From contig CAYJMG010000018.1 of assembly GCA_964371355.1 (NCBI GenBank), positions 23,631-87,630 on the forward strand: 64,000 nucleotides of DNA, written 5' to 3'. How positions within the stretch are numbered: position 1 is the first letter of the stretch; each line of letters begins with the position of its first letter. Positions 23,634 to 31,926 of this stretch are shown in pieces. A program made the translations under genes and the position numbers. This stretch comes from JACRBR01 sp964371355. Its GTDB lineage: Bacteria > Chloroflexota > Dehalococcoidia > DSTF01 > JACRBR01. The notes below the pieces were generated by a model. It had not been told where the DNA came from. It made no database searches and worked only from the letters and a program-made list of their open reading frames with translations.

Positions 23634-23942
23634 GTGGACGTACTGGTAGCCGCGACGTGGGGGTTCCCGGCCGGAGTAGGACTGATCGCCGGATGCTACG
23701 GTTGGCGGGCCGGCCTCGCGGGCGTGTTCGCCATGACCGCCGTCCTTTGCGCCGGCATCTTCCTCTACGGCGCTCTCCCCACGACAAGCTGCGATGACTG
23801 TACCCGCTACGCGCTGCTCCTCCCCCTCGCCTGGGTATTCGTCCTCATCATCGGCGGCGGCTGGATCGTCGCTGCCGGTGCGGGCGCGGCGGGCGTCTTC
23901 GCCGGCCGTTGGGCTCGTGGCGCTCTGCTCGAAAACCGCTGA
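23634..23942 (+). CDS. Small CxxC membrane protein, paralogue 1
   Basis: A 102-residue membrane protein of unknown family. Predicted spans lie near residues 5-22, 29-47 and 60-88, and the only hydrophilic loop after the second span carries TSCDDCTRY (Cys53, Cys56). Four more genes downstream encode proteins of the same size and plan with a CxxC or CxxxC at the same place, so this is a local paralogue family. GTG start after GGAGGG. CxxC in an exposed loop suggests disulfide chemistry or metal binding, but no function is known. Confidence 0.62.
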   Translation: MDVLVAATWGFPAGVGLIAGCYGWRAGLAGVFAMTAVLCAGIFLYGALPTTSCDDCTRYALLLPLAWVFVLIIGGGWIVAAGAGAAGVFAGRWARGALLENR

Positions 23943-23975
23943 ACCGCCATCCCGATTTGACGCACCGTCGCCCGA

Positions 23976-24046
23976 AATGGGACGAATGTCCTACGCCGGA
24001 TGGTGCGTTCCAGCGACGCCGTCCGCCGGCCGCTCGCGGATACTCA
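23976..24046 (+). promoter_or_regulatory. Duplicated upstream element, copy 2
   Basis: AATGGGACGAATGT (23976-23989) and GATACTCA (24039-24046) repeat the element before the first paralogue. The duplication therefore carried its control region, and both genes may be expressed from similar promoters. Confidence 0.5.
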
Positions 24047-24066
24047 CGCCAGAAAGTGAGGTCGCC

Positions 24067-24354
24067 ATGGAACTGGTGCTGCTGGTGGTGTCACTCGGTC
24101 TGGGCTTCCTGGTGGGTGGCACCCGCTGCCCTGCGTGGCTCGTCCCGGCCGCGTTCGCGGCCATCGGCGTGGCCGTCTGCGTCGCGATTTCCGTGGCCGC
24201 GGAGGTCTCGTGCGGGGGCTGCAATCGAGGCATGGTGATGGTCGCCACGATTGCCGTCGCTTTCGACTGGATATTCGCCACCGCCGTGTACGCCGGCGGA
24301 ACCGCCCTCGGCCAAGCCCTTAACAACGTCGGCCGCAAGCCAACGTACCGCTAA
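24067..24354 (+). CDS. Small CxxC membrane protein, paralogue 2
   Basis: A 95-residue membrane protein with the plan of paralogue 1: spans near residues 3-18, 24-46 and 55-75, and a loop with VSCGGCNRG (Cys49, Cys52). ATG at 24067 after GTGAGG. It also has single Cys residues inside spans. The duplicated 5' element upstream supports origin by tandem duplication. Function unknown. Confidence 0.62.
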   Translation: MELVLLVVSLGLGFLVGGTRCPAWLVPAAFAAIGVAVCVAISVAAEVSCGGCNRGMVMVATIAVAFDWIFATAVYAGGTALGQALNNVGRKPTYR

Positions 24355-24364
24355 GGAGACGACC

Positions 24365-24496
24365 ATGCCGTTCCTCATCGAACTCGCCCGACACATCGCA
24401 TACGCGGTCGATATGATCCAAGTCCGGTGTCAGCGTGGCCTCACACGCAGAGGACGTCTGCGGGAAACGCACGGTTTCGGAGACAGGAGAGCATAA
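24365..24496 (+). CDS. Small basic protein in the CxxC cluster
   Basis: A 43-residue open frame starting MPFLIELARHIAYAVDM and ending in an Arg-rich stretch. It is supported mainly by AAGGAG placed six bases before the ATG and its fit between two genes (10 bases after the previous stop, 2 before the next start). It could be an amphipathic or membrane-associated peptide. No family recognised; it may instead be a leader of the operon. Confidence 0.4.
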   Translation: MPFLIELARHIAYAVDMIQVRCQRGLTRRGRLRETHGFGDRRA

Positions 24497-24498
24497 GC

Positions 24499-24834
24499 AT
24501 GGCGGCCTACTTGTTCCTTGGGATGCTCCTCGCAGGACCGCCGCTCCTGGGACTGGCAGTCAGTTTCTCCCGCAGCCCAAGGTTCACCGTGCCGCTGCTC
24601 GCGTCTGGAGTGGCCATCTTCGAACTCTCGTGGTTGCTCTGGGAATCAATCACACCGCAGCCTCCATGCAGGAGCGACTGCTGGGATTCGAACTTCGTCA
24701 GCGATTTCGTCGCGGTGATCACCACGATCTGGTGGATCTTTGCGGCCATCGTCGGATACCTCGCGACACTACTCGGCGAGGCATGGCGAACGCAATACGA
24801 CGCGTCCTCCACCGGCACTAGAGCGGAATCATGA
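24499..24834 (+). CDS. Small membrane protein with CxxxC, paralogue 3
   Basis: A 111-residue membrane protein: spans near residues 3-22, 30-50 and 72-95, with PPCRSDCWDSN in the loop (Cys57, Cys61), one residue wider than in the other paralogues. ATG after AGGAGA. Its stop overlaps the next start (ATGATGA region, 24831-24834), so the two are translationally coupled. Function unknown. Confidence 0.58.
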   Translation: MAAYLFLGMLLAGPPLLGLAVSFSRSPRFTVPLLASGVAIFELSWLLWESITPQPPCRSDCWDSNFVSDFVAVITTIWWIFAAIVGYLATLLGEAWRTQYDASSTGTRAES

Positions 24835-25133
24835 TGTTCTCGGTCGCCGCCGGATGCCTCGCGCTTGCGGTCCCGGCGGCGGGCTACTTGTCAGGTCGCC
24901 GCCGCTGGCGCTGGTATCCGATACCCGGAGCAATATTGTTCCTCTACGCCACTGCACTCGGCTATGTCCTCGTGTACACAGCCACCTGCACCGACTGTCG
25001 CGGCTACCAGTCCAGCCCGGAAGAGGGCCGCGCGATCGCAACGGTGTACGCGACCGCAGGCCTCATGTGCACGATGCTGCTGTATGGAGTCGCCTTCGCC
25101 ATCGGGCGGGCAAGCGGACGCGAGGTAGCATAG
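24831..25133 (+). CDS. Small CxxC membrane protein, paralogue 4
   Basis: A 100-residue membrane protein: spans near residues 3-20, 31-50 and 70-92, with TATCTDCRGYQ (Cys53, Cys56) in the loop, positions identical to paralogue 1. A Trp/Arg-rich turn (RRRWRWYP) lies between spans one and two. Start overlaps the previous gene by 4 bases; the next gene begins 4 bases after its stop. Function unknown. Confidence 0.6.
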   Translation: MMFSVAAGCLALAVPAAGYLSGRRRWRWYPIPGAILFLYATALGYVLVYTATCTDCRGYQSSPEEGRAIATVYATAGLMCTMLLYGVAFAIGRASGREVA

Positions 25134-25137
25134 CCGC

Positions 25138-25482
25138 ATGGACAGCCTCATCCCGATCTTCCTGCTCTGGGTCGGGCCGCCGTTTATCCTCGGGGGCGGC
25201 AGCGCCTTCGTCCTGCGAAGCCGCTGGGGCATCGCGATCGCGCCCCTGCTGTTGACGGCTGGGCTCGGGCTCCTGCTCGTAGTGATCTGGCGCGAGGTCG
25301 ACTGCTACAACTGCGCCGACGAAGTGACCTGGCTGGAAGATCCGGTTACCCAGGGCGACTGGGCGTGGCTCTTCACGATTGTGGCCTCGCTCATGTACGC
25401 CATGGCGCTCGCCGAGTCGCTCATCGCGTGGGCAGTCGCCAGAGCCTTACGGCACGCGCTCAACGACGCACCATCGCACTGA
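25138..25482 (+). CDS. Small CxxC membrane protein, paralogue 5
   Basis: A 114-residue membrane protein and last of the run: spans near residues 4-22, 31-51 and 79-104, with REVDCYNCADEV (Cys56, Cys59) in the loop. The extra loop after the CxxC is acidic and Trp-containing. Its 3' end overlaps the convergent SCO6745-family gene by 23 bases. Function unknown; see the finding on the whole cluster. Confidence 0.6.
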   Translation: MDSLIPIFLLWVGPPFILGGGSAFVLRSRWGIAIAPLLLTAGLGLLLVVIWREVDCYNCADEVTWLEDPVTQGDWAWLFTIVASLMYAMALAESLIAWAVARALRHALNDAPSH

Positions 25483-26329
25483 TCGCGTTCACATCTCCCG
25501 GGTACCCGCCGCCCGCGATCCCCACCGACACGATCGCCCGCGCCCACGGCCGCAGGATTCCGAGCAGCTCCTCCAGAGCACCGTCCCCGCCGATCGTCTC
25601 GACGATCGGCGTCTCCATCGCATCCGTCTCGGCCTCGATCTGCTCCCGGAACCGACGGCCCTCGGCCGAGAAGGCGTCGTCCTCCATCCACCCCTTCGCC
25701 CGCATCCCGTCCAGCGCCGCGTCCATCTCCGCCGCCGTCCACCCCCGCGTCGCCGAGTACGTCTTCAGCGGGATCCCCATCTGCAGCTCCGACATGAGCT
25801 GGATCTCGACCGGCGCCACCATCGCCTTCGTCCACACGGCGATGTGGCTGTCGCCGCGGTGCTCGCGCACCATGTCGCAGCAGCGCCAGAGCTGGCCCAG
25901 CGGCTCCTCCGGGAACGGCAGCGACTTCAGCCCGCTGAACAGCGGGTGCCCGGCGCCCTCGGCCGCCTCCAGCCCCCGTCGCAGCAGCTCGACCGCACGC
26001 GCGACCTGCGCCGCGTCTGGCTCGCCCAACAGCCGCCGCAGCGACGCCACCGCGCCGTCGTACCGCGCGACAAGGATCGCCTCCGGCGTCGTCTTCGACC
26101 AGCCCTCCTCGACCGCGGGCACCACGATCGTCGGGCTGAACACGCCGAATGCCGCCGTCACCACCAGCCCACTCGGGCGGCCCAGCGACGCGCCGCGCGA
26201 GCAGAAGTACCCCGGCCCGTACCCCGCGAGCCCGAGCGTCGCGTAGTTCGCGTGCGCCTCCGGCGCGAAGTACACATTCGCCCCGATCGGCTCGCAGAGA
26301 TTCCGCAGTTCGCGCGTCCGCAGGTCCAT
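25460..26329 (-). CDS. SCO6745-family protein
   Basis: A 289-residue soluble protein matching the SCO6745 family of Actinobacteria and Chloroflexota: early VYFAPEAHANYATLGLAG, GYFCSRGASLGRPSGLVV, the central MVREHRGDSHIAVW and RGWTAAEMDAALDGMRAKGW, and a C-terminal winged-helix-like segment. The REHRGDxH block is the family hallmark. Biochemical function is not established. ATG at 26329. Upstream is a repeat-filled gap facing the PaaI-type gene. Confidence 0.78.
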   Translation of the reverse strand: MDLRTRELRNLCEPIGANVYFAPEAHANYATLGLAGYGPGYFCSRGASLGRPSGLVVTAAFGVFSPTIVVPAVEEGWSKTTPEAILVARYDGAVASLRRLLGEPDAAQVARAVELLRRGLEAAEGAGHPLFSGLKSLPFPEEPLGQLWRCCDMVREHRGDSHIAVWTKAMVAPVEIQLMSELQMGIPLKTYSATRGWTAAEMDAALDGMRAKGWMEDDAFSAEGRRFREQIEAETDAMETPIVETIGGDGALEELLGILRPWARAIVSVGIAGGGYPGDVNAISAMVRR

Positions 26330-26342
26330 GGCTACCCCGGTC

Positions 26343-26458
26343 GTTGGTCATTAGGGGTCATCATCGAGGAAGGCTACGAGAGCACCACTGGTGGCGCCAC
26401 CCGTAGCCCTGGCGTAGCCTTCCCCTAACGACTAACAACTAACGACTAACGACTAACC
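26343..26458. repeat. Nested inverted repeats between divergent genes
   Basis: Outer arms: 26343-26357 and 26422-26436 pair at 13 of 15 bases (GTTGGTCATTAGGGG against the complement of CCCCTAACGACTAAC). Inner arms AAGGCTACG (26370-26378) and CGTAGCCTT (26413-26421) pair perfectly. The right arm then runs on as four CTAACGA-type heptads up to the PaaI ATG. The arrangement resembles the facing pair at 4049-4152. Confidence 0.6.
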
Positions 26459-26848
26459 ATGCCACAGGCAATAGACGGCGGCGGACTCGGCAGCACCCTC
26501 GGCATCGAGCGCGAGGTGCTCGAGAAGGATCGCGTGGTGCTCACGATGCCCGTCGGCTCGCGCGTGCACCAGCCCTTCGGCGTGCTCCACGGTGGCGCCT
26601 CCGCCGCCCTCGCCGAAAGCGCCGCGTCGATTGGCGCGAACCTCAACTGCCCCGACGGCTACGTCGCCCTCGGCCAGGAGATCAACGCCAACCACCTGCG
26701 CCCCATGACCGAGGGCCTCCTTCGGGCCACCGCCGTACCGGTGCACATCGGCAAGAAGACCCAGGTCTGGACCATCGAGCTCCGCGACGAGCAGCAGCGC
26801 CTCGTCTGCATCTCCCGCTGCACCCTCGCCGTCATCCCCGCGAGCTAG
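26459..26848 (+). CDS. PaaI-type hotdog thioesterase
   Basis: A 129-residue hotdog-fold protein with the PaaI/4HBT signature FGVLHGGASAALAESAAS: the HGG loop and the Glu on the central helix form the active site. It should hydrolyse acyl-CoA or aryl-CoA thioesters; relatives act on 1,4-dihydroxy-2-naphthoyl-CoA or phenylacetyl-CoA intermediates, and the one here cannot be assigned. The ATG follows directly on repeat DNA, without a clear ribosome-binding site. Confidence 0.85.
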   Translation: MPQAIDGGGLGSTLGIEREVLEKDRVVLTMPVGSRVHQPFGVLHGGASAALAESAASIGANLNCPDGYVALGQEINANHLRPMTEGLLRATAVPVHIGKKTQVWTIELRDEQQRLVCISRCTLAVIPAS

Positions 26849-26856
26849 ACTGCCCC

Positions 26857-27213
26857 ATGCGCACGAACCCCCAGGTCGATGCCTGGTTCAAGAAGTACGA
26901 CAACCCCATGAAGGACGTCGTGCAGGCCGTCCGCGAGATCATCCTCGACGCCGACGAACGCATCGACGAGACCATCAAGTGGCAGGCCCCGACGTTCACC
27001 TACAATGGCAACCTTGCGTCGTTCTTCCCGAAATCGAAGCAGCACGCCTCACTTATGTTCCACATCGGCGCGCAGATCCCCGGCGACTTCCCCTCGCTCG
27101 AGGGCACCGGCGACACAAGCCGCACGATGAAGATCGCCTCCGTCGCCGACGCAAGGAAGAAAAAGAAGGAACTCCGCGCCATCGTCAAGGCCTGGATCAA
27201 GTTCAAGTCATAG
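26857..27213 (+). CDS. DUF1801-family protein
   Basis: A 118-residue DUF1801 protein: NPQVDAWFKKYDNPMKDVVQAVREIIL, then DETIKWQAPTFTYNGNLASFF, then a Lys-rich end. It belongs to the YdhG-like fold, as does 18813-19202, but the sequences are divergent. It starts 8 bases after the PaaI-type gene, so co-expression is likely. Function unknown. Confidence 0.8.
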   Translation: MRTNPQVDAWFKKYDNPMKDVVQAVREIILDADERIDETIKWQAPTFTYNGNLASFFPKSKQHASLMFHIGAQIPGDFPSLEGTGDTSRTMKIASVADARKKKKELRAIVKAWIKFKS

Positions 27214-27227
27214 TCCGCGAAGACGCC

Positions 27228-27293
27228 CTGTTCCCTGTTCCCTGTTCCCTGTCCCCTGTTCCCTGTCCCCTAACCCCTAACCCCTAACCCCTA
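27228..27293. repeat. CCCTGTT / CCCCTAA heptad tandem repeats
   Basis: A run of 7-bp words TGTTCCC/TGTCCCC followed by CCCTAAC words, between the converging DUF1801 and CoA-transferase genes. Similar runs lie at 50851-50893, 51300-51330, 51780-51825 and 62240-62305. Confidence 0.75.
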
Positions 27294-28763
27294 CTCCGCC
27301 CACCACAGCGCCCGCGCCTGCGTCCGCAGCTCATCCCGGTGGTCCGGGTGCGCGATCGCGATCAGCTCCTCCGCCCGCTGCCGGTGATTCTTCCCCCACA
27401 GCCGGGCGATCCCGTACTCGGTGATGACCGTGTCCGCGTAGAACCGCGGGATCGTCACGTACGACCCGGCGTCCATCTGCGCGACGATCTTCGATACCGC
27501 GCCGCCCATCGCCGTCGACGGCAGCAGCGTGATCGCCCGCCCGTGCGGCGACATCGCACCCGCCAGGTGCATCTCCGGCTGCCCGCCGGTCCCGTTGATC
27601 ATCCGCCCTCCGAACACCGTCTCGGCGTTGATCTGCCCCAGCAGGTCGACGCTGATCGCGTTGTTCATGGAGACGAAGCGGTCGAAGCGCGTCAGCGTCC
27701 GCGGGTGCAGCACGTACTCCGGGTCCGCAAGCTGGAAGTGCGGGTTGTCCGCGAGGATCTCGATGTCCGTCGGCTTCACGCCCGTCCACGCCACCGCCAT
27801 CGAGTGTCCGGCGTGGATCTCCTTCTTGCTCCCGTCCACGATCCCGTCACGCCACATCTCCGCCAACCCCGGCCAGCCCAGCTCCGTGTGGATCCCCAGG
27901 TGCTTCCGCCCCTTGAACGCCCCGCACGTCACCATCTGCCGCGATGGCTCCCCCACGCCGATCTGTATCGTGTCTCCGTCCTGGATCAGCGTGCTCAGGT
28001 GCTGCGCGATCTTCTCCGCCTCCGGCGTCGGCTCCGCCAGGCCCAGCAGACCGCGCAAGTCACCCGGCGCCACCGCCGCCAGCACCGCCTTGAGCGAGCT
28101 GAGGATCTTGATGTCGGGCAGTTCCTTCGCCAGCTCGATCCACCCCTGCTGCCGGGCCGGATCCTGCACCGTCGCCACGATCTGCTCGAACTCCTCTCGC
28201 GTCAACGGCGGTGGCGTGAACTCGACGAACTTGTCGAACTCCGAAACGTGCATGTGCACCTCGCCGTGCACCGGCACCAGCGACTCGTCGACCTGCGCGA
28301 TCACGACCGGGCAGCGCTTCGCGTACGATCGCTGCAGCCAGTGGTGCATGCCGAAGTGCACGTACCCGCCGTTGTCCGGCTTCGACACGGTCACGATGGC
28401 GACGTCCGGGATCTTCACGTCGTCGTGGCGCCCGCTGTCGTACCCCTTCATCCCCAGCGAGAACAGGTTCGGCAGGTACGTCCCCCGCCGCTCGTCCATC
28501 ACGAACCGCGCGAAGTCGCCGATGAACAGCTCGAACTCCACCTTGAACACCGACTCGTCCGGCATGCGCAGCCAGCCCGGGTCCGCCGCCGGCGCCAGCA
28601 GCCGGATCATCACGTCCTTCAACTCGTTCCGCCGCGCCGCCAGCCCCAGCGCCAGCACCGGCGGCGGGAAAATCGGCACCATCACGGTGTCGCCGTTCTT
28701 CACGGCCTTCATGGCTTCCTGCGGCGTCGTCAGGCGCTGCTTGTAGATCTCCTGCCAGCCCAT
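27291..28763 (-). CDS. Acetyl-CoA hydrolase/CoA-transferase family protein
   Basis: A 490-residue class I CoA-transferase of the acetyl-CoA hydrolase/4-hydroxybutyrate CoA-transferase family. The likely catalytic Glu lies in IHTELGWPGLAEMWRDG. The GQINAETVFGGRMINGTGGQPEMHLAG block and the C-terminal VVTIPRF-like and ITEYGIARLWGK motifs are family hallmarks. It moves CoA between acyl groups or hydrolyses acyl-CoA. The exact donor/acceptor pair is not predictable. ATG at 28763. Confidence 0.87.
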   Translation of the reverse strand: MGWQEIYKQRLTTPQEAMKAVKNGDTVMVPIFPPPVLALGLAARRNELKDVMIRLLAPAADPGWLRMPDESVFKVEFELFIGDFARFVMDERRGTYLPNLFSLGMKGYDSGRHDDVKIPDVAIVTVSKPDNGGYVHFGMHHWLQRSYAKRCPVVIAQVDESLVPVHGEVHMHVSEFDKFVEFTPPPLTREEFEQIVATVQDPARQQGWIELAKELPDIKILSSLKAVLAAVAPGDLRGLLGLAEPTPEAEKIAQHLSTLIQDGDTIQIGVGEPSRQMVTCGAFKGRKHLGIHTELGWPGLAEMWRDGIVDGSKKEIHAGHSMAVAWTGVKPTDIEILADNPHFQLADPEYVLHPRTLTRFDRFVSMNNAISVDLLGQINAETVFGGRMINGTGGQPEMHLAGAMSPHGRAITLLPSTAMGGAVSKIVAQMDAGSYVTIPRFYADTVITEYGIARLWGKNHRQRAEELIAIAHPDHRDELRTQARALWWAE

Positions 28764-28828
28764 GAGTGCTCCTTCTCAGGCGCGAAATACCCGGTATGAG
28801 GCCGATTATCTTCGAACCACGACTAGGG

Positions 28829-29305
28829 TCAATGCGACAGTGCCCGCGCTATCTCGACTACTTCCAGCCCTGCGTACACTCCTTGGTCAGCACCGAGAAC
28901 GTATCGGCCCGTCTCGGAGAAGCCGCGGGCGAGCGCGAACAGCAACACTTGATCGTCCGCCTGCTCCCGCATCCACGCGATCTCCGCGCCCAGCGACCCC
29001 AGGTCGCGCAGCAGCGCATCGAACAACGCGTCGCCCGTACCGTCCTCGAGCCGGTCCGGCCGCATCACCAGGAACAGGCGGTACCGCCCGGCGTCGCCAC
29101 CCTGCTCGACAGCGCCGTACGCGACGATGCGTCCATCGCCGTCCTCGGCGACATAGTGGCGGCGCTTGCGAGCGCCCTCGTCGAACCCGCGGCGTGCCTG
29201 CAGCCAGGTGCTATTCCCGTCCGGCGCATCCAGCACCGCCTCGTTGGCCACGGCGTGGATCGCGACCCAGTCCGCATCCGTCGGCTCACGCACCCGAAGC
29301 GCCAT
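28829..29305 (-). CDS. GNAT-family acetyltransferase
   Basis: A 158-residue GNAT-like protein: MALRVREPTDADWVAIHAVANEAV at the N-terminus, YVAEDGDGRIVAYGAVEQ in the central sheet, and RLEDGTGDALFDALLRDL in place of the CoA-loop. The usual R-G-x-G-x-A/G is weakened, so activity is uncertain. It begins 3 bases after the stop of the HAD gene upstream and is surely co-transcribed with it. Confidence 0.68.
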   Translation of the reverse strand: MALRVREPTDADWVAIHAVANEAVLDAPDGNSTWLQARRGFDEGARKRRHYVAEDGDGRIVAYGAVEQGGDAGRYRLFLVMRPDRLEDGTGDALFDALLRDLGSLGAEIAWMREQADDQVLLFALARGFSETGRYVLGADQGVYAGLEVVEIARALSH

Positions 29306-29308
29306 GGC

Positions 29309-29923
29309 CTACCCCGTCCGCACACCCAGCTCGGCGAGCTGCGCCGCCAGGTCATGCCCCAGGTCGACCCGGTAGTGCACGCCCTCCATCCCGGCCGCCC
29401 GCGCCGCCTCGATGTTCGACGCCATGTCGTCGACGAACACGCACTCGCCCGGGGGCAGCCCGATGCGCTCCGCCGCCAGCGCGTAGATCCCCGGCTCCGG
29501 CTTCGCCATCCCCACGTCCGCCGAGATCACGATCGCGTCGAAGTGCCGGTCCAGCCCGAACGTCCGCAGCCGGTCGCGCAGCGTAAGGTCGGCGTTGCTC
29601 AGCAGCGCGGTCCGGTACGCCGGCCGCAACCGCTCGATCAGCGCCACGTTCCCATCGATCAGGTGCTGCTTCTCCCGCCAGTGCACGTGCAGCGGCGGGA
29701 TCGGGCGGCCCGCCATCTCCTCCAGCTTCGTGTGCGCCTCCACCAGCCACGCCTCCCGGTCGCCCTTCCCCGTCTCCACCTGCCGCCACGTGTCCGACCC
29801 GTACAGCGTGTCCACGATCGACCGCTCCCCCAGCCCGTGGTCCAGCGCCAGCTCCCGCGCGATATCCCACCGCATGTCCAGAATCACGCCCCCGTAATCG
29901 AAGATCACACCCTTGATGCTCAC
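29309..29923 (-). CDS. HAD-superfamily hydrolase
   Basis: A 204-residue HAD IA-type hydrolase. Motif I is GVIFDYGGVILD, motif II TALLSNADLTL (Ser/Asn), motif III Lys in GMAKPEPGIY and motif IV ECVFVDDMASNIEAA. The second Asp of DxD is replaced (FDYGG), as is common in the GS1/epoxide-hydrolase-N-like branch, so phosphatase activity is not assured. It heads an operon with the GNAT gene. Confidence 0.82.
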   Translation of the reverse strand: MSIKGVIFDYGGVILDMRWDIARELALDHGLGERSIVDTLYGSDTWRQVETGKGDREAWLVEAHTKLEEMAGRPIPPLHVHWREKQHLIDGNVALIERLRPAYRTALLSNADLTLRDRLRTFGLDRHFDAIVISADVGMAKPEPGIYALAAERIGLPPGECVFVDDMASNIEAARAAGMEGVHYRVDLGHDLAAQLAELGVRTG

Positions 29924-29936
29924 GCTCGCTCCCGTT

Positions 29937-30178
29937 CAGTGCGTCAGTGCGTCAGTGAATCAGGCAAGTCAGCCTGGCGGCATTTTCGCAGATGGCAACA
30001 CAAGCCAGTAGCGGCGGAGCTGAAGCTCCGCCCAGTCGTCGTGACTGCGCGTACACTGCACACGACCGTGGATCGAGGACCGGCCTACCAGCAGCGTGGG
30101 AGTTCTTGCGCCGGCGAACGCGCCCAATCCGGACGCGGTCAACTGAGGCACCGAGGCACTGACGAACTGACGCACTCC
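29937..30178. repeat. CAGTGCGT/CACTGACG repeats and a hairpin, no gene
   Basis: The 255-bp gap between nadE and the HAD gene holds CAGTGCGTCAGTG-type words at one end (29938-29965) and complementary GGCACTGACGAACTGACGCAC words at the other (30144-30178, words split by a few mismatches). A GTAG hairpin lies between them. No coding sequence is supported. Confidence 0.5.
30008..30033. repeat. GTAG-headed hairpin (REP-like)
   Basis: GTAG (30008-30011) followed by perfect 8-bp arms GGCGGAGC (30013-30020) and GCTCCGCC (30025-30032) with a TGAA tetraloop. Confidence 0.65.
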
Positions 30179-31915
30179 CTACCGCGGCCGATAGCGGTTT
30201 GCGATCGGCAGCCGCCGGTCCCGACCGAACGCCCGCGGCGTGATCTTCACCCCGATCGGCGCCTGGCGCCGCTTGTACTCGTTCCGGTCTACCATCCGCA
30301 CAATGCGCTCGACGGTCGCCGCCTCGTACCCCATCGCCACGATCTCGTCCAGCGTCCGGTCGTCCTCGACGTACGCCTGCAGGATAGGGTCCAGCACCTC
30401 GTACGGCGGCAGGGAGTCCGTATCGAGCTGATCCGGCCGCAGCTCCGCGCTCGGCGGCTTCGTGATCACCGACCGCGGGATGATCTCGCGCCCTGCCGCC
30501 CGGTTCCAGTGCTTCGACAGCTCGTACACCAGCGTCTTCGGTACGTCCTTCACCACGGCATACCCGCCCGCCATGTCGCCGTACAGCGTGCAGTATCCGG
30601 TCGCCAGCTCGCTCTTGTTCCCCGTCGTCAGCACCAGCCACCCGAACTTGTTCGACAGCGACATCAGGATGTTCCCCCGGATGCGCGCCTGCAGGTTCTC
30701 CTCGGCCGTCCCGAACTGCGTGTCCTTGAACGCCGGCGCCAGCATGTCGAGCGACGCCGCGAACGCCCCCTCGATCGGGATCGTCATGTACTTGATGCCC
30801 AGGTTCTCGGCCAGTTCCCGCGCGTCCGTCGCGCTCCCCTCCGACGAGAACCGCGACGGCATCGACACGCCCACCACCTGCTCCGGCCCCAGCGCCTCCG
30901 CCGCGATCGCGGCCACCAGCGACGAGTCGATCCCGCCCGAGAGCCCGACGCACACGGTGTCGAACCCCGTCTTGTGCACATAGTCGCGCGTCGCCAGCAC
31001 CAGCGCCTCCCATACCTCCGCCACCGGGTCCAGCAGCTCCGTCACCCGCGGCGAGATCACCGGCTTCTCCGCGCTGAACGGCTTCTCGGACACAGTGGTG
31101 CGCCGAGCCTGGCCGCTATCACGCGCCAGCCGGTGCTCCTTGCGCGAGCGCGGGTCGTGCAGCCGCGACTGCATCACGCCTTCGATGTCGATGTCGTGCA
31201 CCAGCAGCTCCTCGCGGAACTGCGCCGCGCGCGCCACCAGCTCACCCCGCTCGTCGCAGATGATGCTGTGTCCGTCGAACACCAGCTCGTCCTGGCCGCC
31301 CACCATGTTCACGTAGCAGACCGCCACCAGGTTGTCGCTGGCCCGCGTCGAGATCATGTTCTCGCGCACACCGCCCTTGCCGCGATGATACGGCGAGCCG
31401 TTGATGTTGATGATGACCTCGGCCCCCGCCCGCGCCTGGTCGCGCGCCGGCCCGTCCGGATACCAGATGTCCTCGCACACGTTCACGCCGATGTCGACGC
31501 CCGCGATCGTGTACAGCGGCGACTCCGTCCCGCGCTGGAAGTAGCGGTCCTCGTCGAAGACGCCGTAGTTCGGCAGGAACTGCTTGTGATAGCGCCCCAC
31601 GATCTTGCCGTCGCTGATGACGGCGGCCGCGTTGTACGTGTCGTCGTTCAGGTCGATGAACCCGACGATCGCGGCGATCCCCTTTGTCGCCGGCACCACC
31701 ACGCGCTCGAGCACGGCGACGTTGTCCTCGACGAACGACCGCCGCAGTACCAGGTCCTCCGGCGGATACCCGGTCACTGCCAGCTCCGGGAACGCAACGA
31801 CGTCGCAGCCCAGCTCGCGCGCCCGCCCGGTCCACTCCGCGACCTTCGCCGCGTTGCCCTCCAGGTCGCCGATGGTGGTGTCGATCTGTGCGAGTCCGAC
31901 CCGCAGCCTCCGCAT
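30179..31915 (-). CDS. nadE: Glutamine-dependent NAD+ synthetase
   Basis: A 578-residue two-domain enzyme. The N-terminal nitrilase-like glutaminase domain has its triad: Glu in FPELAVTGYPPEDL, Lys in RYHKQFLPNYGVFDE and Cys in VNVCEDIWYPDG. The C-terminal synthetase has the ATP pyrophosphatase loop GLSGGIDSSLVA and the VLTTGNKSE segment. It converts nicotinic acid adenine dinucleotide to NAD+ with ammonia tunnelled from glutamine. ATG at 31915 after AGGAGG. A perfect inverted repeat lies 12 bases upstream and may control it. Confidence 0.96.
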   Translation of the reverse strand: MRRLRVGLAQIDTTIGDLEGNAAKVAEWTGRARELGCDVVAFPELAVTGYPPEDLVLRRSFVEDNVAVLERVVVPATKGIAAIVGFIDLNDDTYNAAAVISDGKIVGRYHKQFLPNYGVFDEDRYFQRGTESPLYTIAGVDIGVNVCEDIWYPDGPARDQARAGAEVIININGSPYHRGKGGVRENMISTRASDNLVAVCYVNMVGGQDELVFDGHSIICDERGELVARAAQFREELLVHDIDIEGVMQSRLHDPRSRKEHRLARDSGQARRTTVSEKPFSAEKPVISPRVTELLDPVAEVWEALVLATRDYVHKTGFDTVCVGLSGGIDSSLVAAIAAEALGPEQVVGVSMPSRFSSEGSATDARELAENLGIKYMTIPIEGAFAASLDMLAPAFKDTQFGTAEENLQARIRGNILMSLSNKFGWLVLTTGNKSELATGYCTLYGDMAGGYAVVKDVPKTLVYELSKHWNRAAGREIIPRSVITKPPSAELRPDQLDTDSLPPYEVLDPILQAYVEDDRTLDEIVAMGYEAATVERIVRMVDRNEYKRRQAPIGVKITPRAFGRDRRLPIANRYRPR

Positions 31916-31926
31916 GCGTCCTCCTG

